Shown: positions 7,832 to 15,540 of the stretch, one piece after another | How the letters are laid out: each line of letters opens with the position of its first letter | How positions within the stretch are numbered: the stretch's first letter is position 1 | Origin: Ancylobacter sp. IITR112 | Lineage (GTDB): Bacteria > Pseudomonadota > Alphaproteobacteria > Rhizobiales > Xanthobacteraceae | Direction: 5' to 3' | NCBI RefSeq assembly: GCF_041415945.1 | Contig: NZ_JBGCUS010000001.1 | Span: 682,001 to 746,000, forward strand | Length of the DNA: 64,000 bases | Position numbers and translations under genes: made by a program | Notes under the pieces: model-generated | What the model saw: the letters and a program-made list of their open reading frames with translations, nothing else | Databases searched by the model: none | What the model was told of the DNA's origin: nothing

Positions 7832-9259
7832 TCAGGCGCAGAGGCGCGTGAGGTCGCGGATATCGCGCACCTGCTCCAGCCGGCGCACCGTCTCGACGAT
7901 GGATTCGGTCTTGGCCTCGTCCCATTTGGCGAATTCGGCGCAGCCGCGGAACTTGTCGGCGGCCTCGTCATAGGTCATCGGGTTGGCCGGGCTGCCCTTG
8001 CCGAAGTCGGAGCGGCCGGAAATGGTGCGGCCGTCCTTCATGTGGATGTCGATGATGGTGGTCATCTTGTCGTAGCCGGCGGCTTCCGCCTCCGGGTGGA
8101 CATGGAAATTCACCCGCTCGATCATCGCCTTCACATCGTCCCGCTCCACCGTCTCGTCGGTGAATTCCGGCAGGCTGCCGCGCCCGTCGAGCAGCAGGAT
8201 CGCCATGCAGAATTCCATCGAGAACTTGGCCTGAAGTTCGTTCTTCGGGCGGTGGTGGATCAGCGCGTTCGGCATGTTCTGGTTGGTGCCGACATCCACG
8301 CGCTCGACATCCTCGGCCTTGATGCCGTGTTCGCGGATGAGTTCAAGCATCTTGGTCATGCCGGGATGGGTGAGCGAGCCCGACGGATGCGGCTTGATGG
8401 AGACGCCCGGCGAGGCGAAGGTCCAGGGCTGGCCGAGCTTGCCGACGATGGCGGCCGGGTCGAAGCCGCCGCCCGCCGCCTGGAAGAAGCCGCGCGGGGC
8501 TTCCAGTATCTTGTCGGTGGTGGTCCAGCCCAAGGCGGCGAAATCGGCTGCCACCACGCCGCTCTCCGAGGAGCGGCCGGCGTGGAACGGCTTCATCATG
8601 GTGCCGAAATTCTCCCGCAACCCGGCCGACTGGCTGCCGGCGCAGCCGAAGGCGCGCACCATCTGCTCGACATTCAGCCCCTTGAGCTTGCCGGCGGCGG
8701 CGGCGGCGGCATAGGTGCCGCAGGTCGCGGTGGCGTGGAAGCCGTGCTGGTAGTGGCGCGGGTTGATGGCTTCGGCGATCTTGCACTCCACCTCGACGCC
8801 GAGGTGATAGGCCAGCATCATCTCGGTGCCGGAGGTGCCGGCGGCTTCCGCCACGGCGAGCGCGGCCGGCAGCGCCGGCGCGGTCGGGTGGGTGAGCAGG
8901 CCATAGACACGGTCCTTGGCGACGGCGAGCTGGGTGTCGTCATAATCATCGGCGTGGATGCCGACGCCATTGGCAAAGGCGGCGAAGCGCGTCGGCACCT
9001 TGAGCGAGGTGCCGATGACGGTGGCAGGTCCTTCCTGGATGCCGAGGCCCTTGAGATAGGCCTGGATGTGCTCGCCGCTTTTCGCCACCGAGCCGGACAA
9101 AGCGAGGCCGATGCCGTCGAGGATCGACTTCTTGCCGAGTTCGACCACCTCGGCCGGCAAATCGGCATAGGAGGTGCCGACGACGAATTCCGCCACCTCC
9201 TGGGTCAGCCCCTCGACTATGGGCTGGGCCTGGGCGGGGTTGGTCTGGTGCAGCGTCAT
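7832..9259 (-). CDS. MmgE/PrpD family protein A (dehydratase/decarboxylase/epimerase class)
   Basis: A 475-residue member of the family that includes 2-methylcitrate dehydratase PrpD, cis-aconitate decarboxylase and iminodisuccinate epimerase. The helical domain carries HADDYDDTQ and LLTHPTAPAL; the first matches the Asp-x3-Thr of the cis-aconitate decarboxylase active site, and TMMKPFHAGRSSESG has the family lysine. A loop insertion separates the DDT and THP elements compared with IRG1. Substrate cannot be told from sequence. Start at 9259 has AGAGGAAA. It lies 26 bases after a tartrate-dehydrogenase-like gene, so the two form one transcript whose promoter carries the shared palindrome at 10455-10468. 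A second paralogue lies at 15541-16908. Confidence 0.9.
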   Translation of the reverse strand: MTLHQTNPAQAQPIVEGLTQEVAEFVVGTSYADLPAEVVELGKKSILDGIGLALSGSVAKSGEHIQAYLKGLGIQEGPATVIGTSLKVPTRFAAFANGVGIHADDYDDTQLAVAKDRVYGLLTHPTAPALPAALAVAEAAGTSGTEMMLAYHLGVEVECKIAEAINPRHYQHGFHATATCGTYAAAAAAGKLKGLNVEQMVRAFGCAGSQSAGLRENFGTMMKPFHAGRSSESGVVAADFAALGWTTTDKILEAPRGFFQAAGGGFDPAAIVGKLGQPWTFASPGVSIKPHPSGSLTHPGMTKMLELIREHGIKAEDVERVDVGTNQNMPNALIHHRPKNELQAKFSMEFCMAILLLDGRGSLPEFTDETVERDDVKAMIERVNFHVHPEAEAAGYDKMTTIIDIHMKDGRTISGRSDFGKGSPANPMTYDEAADKFRGCAEFAKWDEAKTESIVETVRRLEQVRDIRDLTRLCA

Positions 9260-9285
9260 GGGGCGTTTCCTCTTTATGTGGGGCG

Positions 9286-10371
9286 TCAGGCGGCCGGGGC
9301 GCGGGCGGCGACGGAAGGCAGGGCGCCGATGATGGCGTCGGTGAGTTCGCGGGTGCCGGCCGTCCCGCCAAGGTCGCGGGTGAGGCTGTCACGGCGGGCG
9401 AGCACATCCTCGATCGCCTTTTCGATGGCGGCGGCGGTGGCTTCCTCACCGAGATGACGCAGCATCATCGCGCCCGACCAGATTTGCCCGATGGGATTGG
9501 CGACGCCCTTGCCGGCGATGTCCGGTGCCGAGCCGTGCACCGGCTCGAACATGGAGGGGTAGTCCTTCTCCGGGTTGATGTTGCCGCCCGGCGCGATGCC
9601 GATGGAGCCGACCACCGCCGGGCCGAGATCGGACAGGATGTCGCCGAACAGGTTGGAGGCCACCACCACGTCGAACCAGTCCGGGTTGCGGACGAAATGC
9701 GCGGTGAGAATGTCGATGTGGAACTGGTCGGTGGTGAAGCCGGGATATTCCTTGGAGATCGCGGCGAAGCGCTCATCCCAATACGGCATGGTGTGGCTGA
9801 TGCCGTTCGACTTGGTGGCCGAGGTGACGTGCTTCTTGCGGCCCTTGGCCAGCTCGAAGGCGTAGCGCATCACCCGGTCGCAGCCGCGGCGGGTGAAGAT
9901 AGACTGCTGCATCACCAGTTCATCGTCCAGCCCTTCATAGAGCCGGCCGCCAATGGAAGAATACTCGCCCTCATTGTTCTCGCGCACGACGTAGAAGTCG
10001 ATCGAGCCGGCCTCGCGGCCCTTGAGCGGGCTCTCGACGCCGGCGAGCAGCTTCACCGGGCGCAGATTTACATATTGGTGGAAGCTGCGGCGGATCGGGA
10101 TCAGCAGGCCCCAGAGCGAGACATGATCGGGCACGCCGGGAAAGCCGACGGCGCCGAGGAAGATGGCGTCCTTGTCGCGGATCTGGGCGAGGCCGTCGGC
10201 CGGCATCATCGCGCCGGTCTTGGCGAAGCGCTCGCAGCTCCAGTCATAATGGGTCCAGTCGAAGGAGAAGCCCCCGATGCGGCTCGCCGCCTCCAGAACG
10301 CGCTGCGCCTCCGGCACCACCTCCTTGCCGATCCCGTCGCCGGGAATGACCGCTATGGAATAGGTCGTCAT
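9286..10371 (-). CDS. tartrate/D-malate dehydrogenase-type beta-decarboxylating dehydrogenase
   Basis: A 361-residue NAD-dependent enzyme of the isocitrate/isopropylmalate dehydrogenase family. It fits the tartrate dehydrogenase/DmlA subgroup in length and in motifs: IPGDGIGKEVVPEA at the N-terminus, SLWGLLIPIRRSFHQYVNLRP in the substrate region, VVRENNEGEYSSIGGR, and EPVHGSAPDIAGKGVANP at the C-terminal NAD site. The two Arg before the HQYVNLRP stretch, which contact the substrate carboxylate in relatives, are kept. The ATG at 10371 gives the family length. It is co-transcribed with MmgE/PrpD A and divergent from the GntR gene at 10683. Likely substrates are D-malate, tartrate or a related 2-hydroxy di/tricarboxylate; the exact one is not resolvable. 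Confidence 0.9.
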   Translation of the reverse strand: MTTYSIAVIPGDGIGKEVVPEAQRVLEAASRIGGFSFDWTHYDWSCERFAKTGAMMPADGLAQIRDKDAIFLGAVGFPGVPDHVSLWGLLIPIRRSFHQYVNLRPVKLLAGVESPLKGREAGSIDFYVVRENNEGEYSSIGGRLYEGLDDELVMQQSIFTRRGCDRVMRYAFELAKGRKKHVTSATKSNGISHTMPYWDERFAAISKEYPGFTTDQFHIDILTAHFVRNPDWFDVVVASNLFGDILSDLGPAVVGSIGIAPGGNINPEKDYPSMFEPVHGSAPDIAGKGVANPIGQIWSGAMMLRHLGEEATAAAIEKAIEDVLARRDSLTRDLGGTAGTRELTDAIIGALPSVAARAPAA

Positions 10372-10454
10372 GGGAACTCCTGCGAGATCGGGGCGGGGAG
10401 GGCGGACGGCGGCACCGTCCCGGGGCGCCGCAGGACAGTGTGCAATGCTCCGCC

Positions 10455-10468
10455 AACTGTCAACAATT
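10455..10468. promoter_or_regulatory. GntR-type operator copy 1
   Basis: AACTGTCAACAATT, whose complement AATTGTTGACAGTT matches the shared TTGTTGACAA-like palindrome. It is 84 bases upstream of the tartrate-dehydrogenase-like start. Confidence 0.7.
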
Positions 10469-10643
10469 TTTGCGACACTCTGCCTGTCGCCATGGCGTGC
10501 TGAGCCGGCTTCCAAGTCGCGCGATTGTCCCGAAGTCTTTATTATAATAGGATGTTTAACCATCAACGGCGGCGGCGGAATCATTGCGTGCGGTCAGGCC
10601 CGGCGACGCCATTCAGCGAGGGATGCACGCTATTTCGCTCATC

Positions 10644-10656
10644 ATTGTTGACAATT
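10644..10656. promoter_or_regulatory. GntR-type operator copy 2
   Basis: ATTGTTGACAATT, the most symmetrical copy of the shared palindrome, ends 26 bases before the chosen GntR start. The position suggests autorepression. Confidence 0.75.
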
Positions 10657-10682
10657 GGCGATTTTGCCGGCGGAATGGCCTC

Positions 10683-11420
10683 ATGCTCCGCCCCGCCGTC
10701 ACGCCCCCGCGCACCCCGCGCACCGCCTCCTTCGTGCCGCTGATCCAGCGCGAGATCGAGCGCATGATCGGCACGGGCGAACTCACCGGCGGCACCCGCA
10801 TCAATGAGAGCACGCTGGCGCTGCGGCTCGGCATCAGCCGCGGCCCGGTGCGTGAGGCGTGCCGGGCGCTGGAGCAGATCGGCCTGCTGCGCAGCGAGCT
10901 TAATCGCGGCTTCTTCGTGCGCGAGGTTTCCACCAAGGAGGCGCTCGACCTCTACGACATCCGCGCCGGCCTGTTCGGCACTGCCGGGCGGCTCGCCGCT
11001 GCCATCATCACCACGGTGCAACTGCGGGCGATGGAGGAACTGATCGCTCAGATGGATGCGGCGATCGAGGCGCCCGACATTGCCACCTTCTACACGCTCA
11101 ACAACGAGTTCCACCGCCAGGTCGTTGTCGCCTCCGACAATGACAAGCTGATCGAACTGTACCCGCTGCTGGAGGCTGAACTGCATCTGTTCCGTCGGCG
11201 CGGGCTGGTGCTGCCCGGCTCGATGCGCAGCTCCAATGACGAGCACAAGGCGATTGTCGCCGCGCTGCGCCAGAGCGACGGCACCGGCGCCGCCCGGCTG
11301 CTGGAGCGGCACATCCTCGCCGGCAAGGCTCGCTTCCTGCGCACGCTGGAAGATTCCAGCGCCACCGAGGCAAGGCCGAGCCCGCTCGATCCACGACAGA
11401 CACGTTCCAAGGACAGGTAG
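10683..11420 (+). CDS. GntR-family transcriptional regulator (FadR/FCD subgroup) 1
   Basis: A 245-residue regulator: winged helix at residues about 20-85 (RINESTLALRLGISRGPVREACRALE), then an all-helical FCD ligand domain (about 95-220) with the usual metal-site histidines (NNEFHRQVV, ERHIL). FCD regulators typically sense organic acids through a metal ion. I prefer the ATG at 10683 because an extension to 10584 would swallow the palindrome at 10644-10656. It is 4 bases from the pdxA-like gene, so they form an operon. Because copies of the same palindrome lie upstream of five transcription units in 7832-25117, this protein is the likely regulator of the whole locus. Confidence 0.88.
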   Translation: MLRPAVTPPRTPRTASFVPLIQREIERMIGTGELTGGTRINESTLALRLGISRGPVREACRALEQIGLLRSELNRGFFVREVSTKEALDLYDIRAGLFGTAGRLAAAIITTVQLRAMEELIAQMDAAIEAPDIATFYTLNNEFHRQVVVASDNDKLIELYPLLEAELHLFRRRGLVLPGSMRSSNDEHKAIVAALRQSDGTGAARLLERHILAGKARFLRTLEDSSATEARPSPLDPRQTRSKDR

Positions 11421-11424
11421 TTCC

Positions 11425-12450
11425 ATGACCGCGCACCCGCTCCCCATTCTCGCCGTCACCCCCGGCGACTGCACCGGCATCGGCCCGGAACAGACCGCCC
11501 GGCTGCTGAGCCAGGGCGGCTTCGAGCAGGAGGCGCGGCTCGTCGTGGTGGGCGACGCCCGGGTTCTGGAGATGGGCGCGCGTCATGCCGGGGTGAGCCT
11601 CGACCTCGTGCCTTACGCCTCGCCCGGCGCGGTGGACTGGAACGCGCCCGGCATACCCATGGTCGATCTCGGCAATACCGACCCCGACCTGTTCCCGCTC
11701 GGCGTCGCCAATCCCGATTCCGGCCGGCTGACGGGCGACACGCTCGCCCGCGCCATCGACTTCGCCAAGGCGGGCGAGGTTGACGGCGTGTGCTTTGCCC
11801 CGCTCAACAAGCAGGCGATGTTCAGGGGTGGCTGGCGGTTCCCGGACGAGCACAAGATGTTCGCGCATCTGCTCGACCATAAGGGCCCGTTCAGCGAGAT
11901 GAACGTGCTGGAAGGCCAGTGGATGACGCGCGTGACCTCGCATGTCTCGCTGCGGACGGCGCTGGACCAGGTGACCTATGACAGCATCTGCGGCGCGCTG
12001 CGCCTCGCCGACGAGACCATGCGCAAGGCCGGCATCGCCCGCCCGCGCATCGCGGTGGCGGCGCTCAACCCGCATGGCGGCGAGGGCGGGCTGTTCGGCA
12101 CCGAGGAGATCGACTTCATCCGCCCGGCGGTGGAGGCGATGGCGCAGGAGGGCATCACCTGCGAGGGGCCGTTCCCGTCCGACACCGTGTATCTGAAGGC
12201 CTTTGCCGGCGCTTATGACAGCGTGCTGGCGATGTATCACGACCAGGGGCAGATCGCGACCAAGCTCAAGGGCTTCAACAAGGGCGTCACCATCACCGCC
12301 GGGCTGGAGGTGGTGTTCACCACGCCGGCGCATGGCACGGCGTTCGACATTGTCGGCAAGGGGATCGCCGATATCGGCGCCTTCCAGTCGGCCATCCGCC
12401 TCGCCGCGCGGGTGGCCGCGCGCAAGATAGAGGCCCGCGCCGCCGCGTGA
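11425..12450 (+). CDS. PdxA-family dehydrogenase (catabolic PdxA2-like)
   Basis: A 341-residue metal- and NAD-dependent oxidative decarboxylase of the 4-hydroxythreonine-4-phosphate dehydrogenase family. The three metal-ligand histidines are present in TSHVSLRTAL, ALNPHGGEGG and AMYHDQGQ, with the N-terminal TPGDCTGIGPE. Pyridoxine synthesis is unlikely: there is no pdx neighbour, and the gene sits with an FCD-GntR regulator in an organic-acid locus, as catabolic PdxA2 enzymes (D-threonate/erythronate pathways) and TphB-type dihydrodiol dehydrogenases do. No threonate-type kinase is nearby, so a non-phosphorylated substrate is possible. It has the same fold superfamily as the three isocitrate/isopropylmalate-type dehydrogenases around it. 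Confidence 0.88.
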   Translation: MTAHPLPILAVTPGDCTGIGPEQTARLLSQGGFEQEARLVVVGDARVLEMGARHAGVSLDLVPYASPGAVDWNAPGIPMVDLGNTDPDLFPLGVANPDSGRLTGDTLARAIDFAKAGEVDGVCFAPLNKQAMFRGGWRFPDEHKMFAHLLDHKGPFSEMNVLEGQWMTRVTSHVSLRTALDQVTYDSICGALRLADETMRKAGIARPRIAVAALNPHGGEGGLFGTEEIDFIRPAVEAMAQEGITCEGPFPSDTVYLKAFAGAYDSVLAMYHDQGQIATKLKGFNKGVTITAGLEVVFTTPAHGTAFDIVGKGIADIGAFQSAIRLAARVAARKIEARAAA

Positions 12451-12547
12451 GAGGCGCGCGGCTCACGACTTCCCTCTCCAGGTGGCCCGCGCAGCGGGTC
12501 GGTGAGGGGGCACAAGGCGGGTAAGTCGGCGAGACCCCTCACCTCAA

Positions 12548-12570
12548 CCCTCTCCCCGACGGGGAGAGGG
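12548..12570. terminator. perfect 10-bp hairpin between convergent genes
   Basis: CCCTCTCCCC at 12548-12557 pairs with GGGGAGAGGG at 12561-12570 around a GAC loop. It is a dispersed intergenic palindrome type (a close variant is at 42674-42698) and here lies between the converging pdxA-like and GntR 2 genes. A terminator role is plausible, but no T run follows. Confidence 0.5.
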
Positions 12571-12600
12571 AGCGCGGCCGCTGGGGGGACGCCGGCGTCG

Positions 12601-13302
12601 TCAATCGTGCCGCGCGGGGCCATCCACGGCGGCAATGAGGCGGCGCTTGGCCAGCGCCACATGCCGCCAATGCGTCATCTGCGCCCGGTCGCCATCGCCG
12701 GAGGCGAGAGACTCCAGCATCGCCCTGTGCTCGCGATTGGAAACGGCGAGGCCACCGCCCTGCACCAGCGCGCGGGCGCGGAACAGATGCAGCTTGTTGA
12801 CGAAGCGATGATATTCGGCCTGCAGCGTGCGGTTGCCGCAGGAACCGACGATGAGATTGTGGAAGCCGAGATTGAGCGGGTAATAGTCGTCGAAGCTGCC
12901 GCGCTCGGCGACCGCGTCCATCTCGTCCACCATGCGGGTAAGCTCGGCCAGCAGGCCATCGGTCATCCGCTCGGCGAGCAGCCGCCCGGCCTGGCCGAAC
13001 AGAGCGGCGCGCACATCGTAGATTTCCACCGCATCCTCGACCGAGAGCCGCCGGACGAACACGCCGCGATTGCGCACGACTTCGACCAGGCCCTTTGCCT
13101 CCAGGCTGCGGGTGGCCTCACGGATCGGGCCGCGGCTGGTGCCGAAACGGTTTGAGAGGTGGATCTCGTTGATCCGAACCCCCGGCTCCAGTTCGCCCGT
13201 CAGAATGAGGCGCTCGAGTTCCTTCTCGAGCGCGCTCGTGAGCGAGACGCTTTTCACAACCGACAAATCGCTCAGGGGCTCGGAATCGCTGATGATGCTC
13301 AT
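12601..13302 (-). CDS. GntR-family transcriptional regulator (FadR/FCD subgroup) 2
   Basis: A 233-residue regulator with winged helix (RINEIHLSNRFGTSRGPIREATRSLE, residues about 43-68) and FCD domain (YYPLNLGFHNLIVG, metal-site His). It is a clear paralogue of the GntR at 10683 and not identical to it. It ends a same-strand series that runs AbrB-SDR-MmgE/PrpD-dehydrogenase-dehydrogenase-GntR. A different palindrome (ATTGTAAACAAT, 13309-13320) sits 7 bases before its start, which suggests it also has its own promoter and represses itself. Confidence 0.88.
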   Translation of the reverse strand: MSIISDSEPLSDLSVVKSVSLTSALEKELERLILTGELEPGVRINEIHLSNRFGTSRGPIREATRSLEAKGLVEVVRNRGVFVRRLSVEDAVEIYDVRAALFGQAGRLLAERMTDGLLAELTRMVDEMDAVAERGSFDDYYPLNLGFHNLIVGSCGNRTLQAEYHRFVNKLHLFRARALVQGGGLAVSNREHRAMLESLASGDGDRAQMTHWRHVALAKRRLIAAVDGPARHD

Positions 13303-13308
13303 CCGTCA

Positions 13309-13320
13309 ATTGTAAACAAT
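13309..13320. promoter_or_regulatory. GntR-type operator copy 3 (variant)
   Basis: ATTGT-AA-ACAAT, a perfect half-site palindrome but with AA rather than TG/CG at the centre. It is directly before the second GntR gene and may be specific to that protein. Confidence 0.6.
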
Positions 13321-13344
13321 CCGGCGCTGGAACGCTTCCAGATT

Positions 13345-14451
13345 TTACGCCACACTGCGGGTTGTGCCGGCGTCTGCGACACTTTGACGTTGAAGCTGCG
13401 CGATCACCGCCGCCGTCACCTCCGCCGTCCCTGCCGTTCCGCCGAGATCGGGGGTCAGCGCGGTGCCCTCCGCCGTCACCTGCTCGATCGCCGCCATCAG
13501 CCGGGCGCTCGCATCGGCTTCGCCGAGATGTTCCAGCATCATCACCGCGCTCCAGAACGCGCCGATCGGGTTGGCGATGCCCTTGCCGATCAGGTCGAAG
13601 CCGGAACCGTGGATCGGCTCGAACATGGAAGGCGTGGAGCGGTCGGGCGCGAGGTTCGCGGTGGCGCCGATGCCGAGGCTGCCGCTCAGCGCCGAGGCGA
13701 GGTCGGAGAGCACATCGGCATGCAGATTGGTGGCGAGCACCGTGTCCACCGTGCCCGGCCGCAGCACGAGCCGCATGGTCATGGCGTCGACCAGCATCCA
13801 GTCGACATCGAGGTCAGGGAAGTCCTTGATGACGCCCTTGCACACCTCGTCCCACAGCACCATGCCGTGGCGCTGGGCATTGGACTTGGTGACGATGGTC
13901 AGCTTCCTGCGCGGGCGTGACATGGCGAGTTCGCAGGCGAAGCGGCAGACCCGTTCGATGCCCGTGCGGGTGAACACCGACACATCAATGCCGACCTCGA
14001 TCGGCAGGCCGCGATGCGCCCGCCCGCCAGCGCCGGCATATTCGCCCTCGCTGTTCTCGCGCACGATCACCCAGTCGATGTCCTTGCCGAGTTCCGGTCG
14101 CAGCGGGCCGGTGATGTTCGGCAGCAGGCGCGAGGGGCGGACATTGGCGTATTGGTCCAGCCCCTGGCAGATGGCGAGCCGCAATTCCCACAGGGTGATG
14201 TGGTCGGGAATCTTCGGGTCGCCGACGGCGCCGAAATAGATGGCGTCGAAGCCGCGCAGCGTGTCGACACCGTCCTCCGGCATCATCCTGCCGGTGTGGC
14301 GGTAGCGGTCGGAACCCCAGTCGAAGCTCTCGAAATCGAAGCCGAAGCCGCCATCGCTGGCGGCCAGCGCGTCCAGCACCTCGCGGCCGGCATTGATGAC
14401 GTCGGAGCCGATGCCGTCTCCGGGAATGAGCGCGATCTTATGCCGGCGCAT
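13345..14451 (-). CDS. isocitrate/isopropylmalate-family dehydrogenase (tartrate-dehydrogenase-like) with altered substrate residues
   Basis: A 368-residue beta-decarboxylating dehydrogenase: IPGDGIGSDVINAGREVL at the N-terminus, VIVRENSEGEYAGAGGR, and EPIHGSGFDLIGKGIANP at the C-terminus. The overall pattern resembles tartrate dehydrogenase, but where the paralogue at 9286 has two Arg before HQYVNLRP, this protein has Cys-Gln (LAICQGLDQYANVRP), so its substrate is probably different. The ATG at 14451 has GGAGG upstream and overlaps the end of the preceding dehydrogenase by 14 bases, which indicates translational coupling. It is part of the operon starting at the AbrB gene. Confidence 0.88.
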   Translation of the reverse strand: MRRHKIALIPGDGIGSDVINAGREVLDALAASDGGFGFDFESFDWGSDRYRHTGRMMPEDGVDTLRGFDAIYFGAVGDPKIPDHITLWELRLAICQGLDQYANVRPSRLLPNITGPLRPELGKDIDWVIVRENSEGEYAGAGGRAHRGLPIEVGIDVSVFTRTGIERVCRFACELAMSRPRRKLTIVTKSNAQRHGMVLWDEVCKGVIKDFPDLDVDWMLVDAMTMRLVLRPGTVDTVLATNLHADVLSDLASALSGSLGIGATANLAPDRSTPSMFEPIHGSGFDLIGKGIANPIGAFWSAVMMLEHLGEADASARLMAAIEQVTAEGTALTPDLGGTAGTAEVTAAVIAQLQRQSVADAGTTRSVA

Positions 14452-15535
14452 GGGCGTGAGCCTCCATGTAGGAAAGAATGGCGCGGGTCATGTCGGCCTG
14501 GGTGCCGCTGCCGCGAATGTCCGGGGTGCGGGTGGCGGGATCGGCCAGCGCGGCCTCGATCGCCGCCTTCATCCGCGCGCTGGCCTCGGCGGCGGCGGGA
14601 ATGCCGCGCCGGCGGCCGAGCCATTCGATGAGCATGCGGGTGGATTCGATCATCGCATAGGGGTTGGCGAGGCCCTTGCCGGCAATGTCGGGCGCCGAGC
14701 CGTGGGTGGCCTGCGCCATGGCGATCTCGCCGCGACCGATGCACAGGCCCGGCGCCATGCCGAGCCCGCCGACGAGACCCGCCGCCTCGTCGGTGAGGAT
14801 GTCGCCGAACATGTTGGTGGTGACGACGACATCGAAGCGCTGCGGCTCGCGCACCAGCTTCATCGCGAAAGTGTCGACGATGACTTCCTCGATGGCGACA
14901 TCGGGGAAGTCCTTGCCGGCCTCGTAGCACTCTTCCACGAACATGCCGCAGCCGAGCTTGAACACGGTGTTCTTGTGCACGACGGTGAGCCGTTTCTTGC
15001 GAGCGCGGGCGATCTCGAAGGCGGCGCGGGCGACCTTGCGGCTGCCCTCGCGGGTGATGACGCGCACCGAGATGGTGGTGTCGTGCGTCGGGCGGAACTC
15101 TCCGGAGCCGGCGACCACGTTGCGGTCCGGCTGGAAGCCCTCATTATTCTCGCGCACGATGACGAGGTCGATATCGTCATAGAGGCAGCCGAGCCCGGGA
15201 TAGGAGCGGGTCGGGCGCACATTGGCGAACAGATCGAAGCTCTTGCGCAGGATCGGGTGCGGATTGATCGCTTCCGGCACCTTCGGATAAGCCTGATGGC
15301 CGATCGGGCCGAGGATGAAACCGTCGAGCGTGCCGAGCGCCTCCAGCGTGCCCGGCGGCATGGTGTGGCCGAGCTCGTCCAGCGCCTTGCGGCCGAGCGG
15401 CATGGGGCGCCAGTCGATGGCGAGGTCGCTCGCCCGCGCCGCCGCATCGGCGATGGCGTGGGCGGCGGGGACGATCTCATGGCCGATATCGTCGCCATTG
15501 AGAACGCCGATGCGCAGAGGTGCGTGCGTGGTCAC
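14438..15535 (-). CDS. isocitrate/homoisocitrate-type beta-decarboxylating dehydrogenase
   Basis: A 365-residue member of the same superfamily but from a different branch. NPHPILRKSFDLFANVRPTRSYPG and VVHKNTVFKLGCGMF resemble NAD-isocitrate/homoisocitrate dehydrogenases, and THGSAPDIAGKGLANPYAM forms the NAD site. The N-terminal motif is NGDDIGHEIV instead of the usual PGDGIG. Start: a GTG at 15535 has GGAG at good spacing; a second GTG at 15544 overlaps the previous stop but has its ribosome site too close. It is between MmgE/PrpD B and the tartrate-dehydrogenase-like gene. Citrate-cycle isocitrate dehydrogenase is not expected in such a context, so a specialised tricarboxylate is likely. 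Confidence 0.87.
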   Translation of the reverse strand: MTTHAPLRIGVLNGDDIGHEIVPAAHAIADAAARASDLAIDWRPMPLGRKALDELGHTMPPGTLEALGTLDGFILGPIGHQAYPKVPEAINPHPILRKSFDLFANVRPTRSYPGLGCLYDDIDLVIVRENNEGFQPDRNVVAGSGEFRPTHDTTISVRVITREGSRKVARAAFEIARARKKRLTVVHKNTVFKLGCGMFVEECYEAGKDFPDVAIEEVIVDTFAMKLVREPQRFDVVVTTNMFGDILTDEAAGLVGGLGMAPGLCIGRGEIAMAQATHGSAPDIAGKGLANPYAMIESTRMLIEWLGRRRGIPAAAEASARMKAAIEAALADPATRTPDIRGSGTQADMTRAILSYMEAHAHAPA

Positions 15536-15540
15536 GGCGC

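Larger units (their letters stand above)
10372..10682. other. 311-bp divergent control region
   Basis: Non-coding gap between the tartrate-dehydrogenase-like gene and the GntR gene. It holds two copies of the regulon palindrome (10455-10468 and 10644-10656) and an AT-rich run at 10540-10565 that could be promoter. A frame reading into it from the GntR gene would place the operator inside coding sequence, so I treat it as untranslated. Confidence 0.65.

Noticed and set aside
7694..9457. 587-residue plus-strand frame opposite MmgE/PrpD A
   Set aside because: Antisense to a confident gene, with a His/Asp/Gly-rich shadow composition and no recognisable domain.
10584..10682. 33-residue N-terminal extension of the first GntR gene
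   Set aside because: It would place operator copy 2 inside the coding region and precedes the normal family start.
11425..12450. Pyridoxine-biosynthesis PdxA
   Set aside because: It has no ksgA, surA or pdxJ neighbour, is co-transcribed with a GntR regulator, and sits in a catabolic locus.
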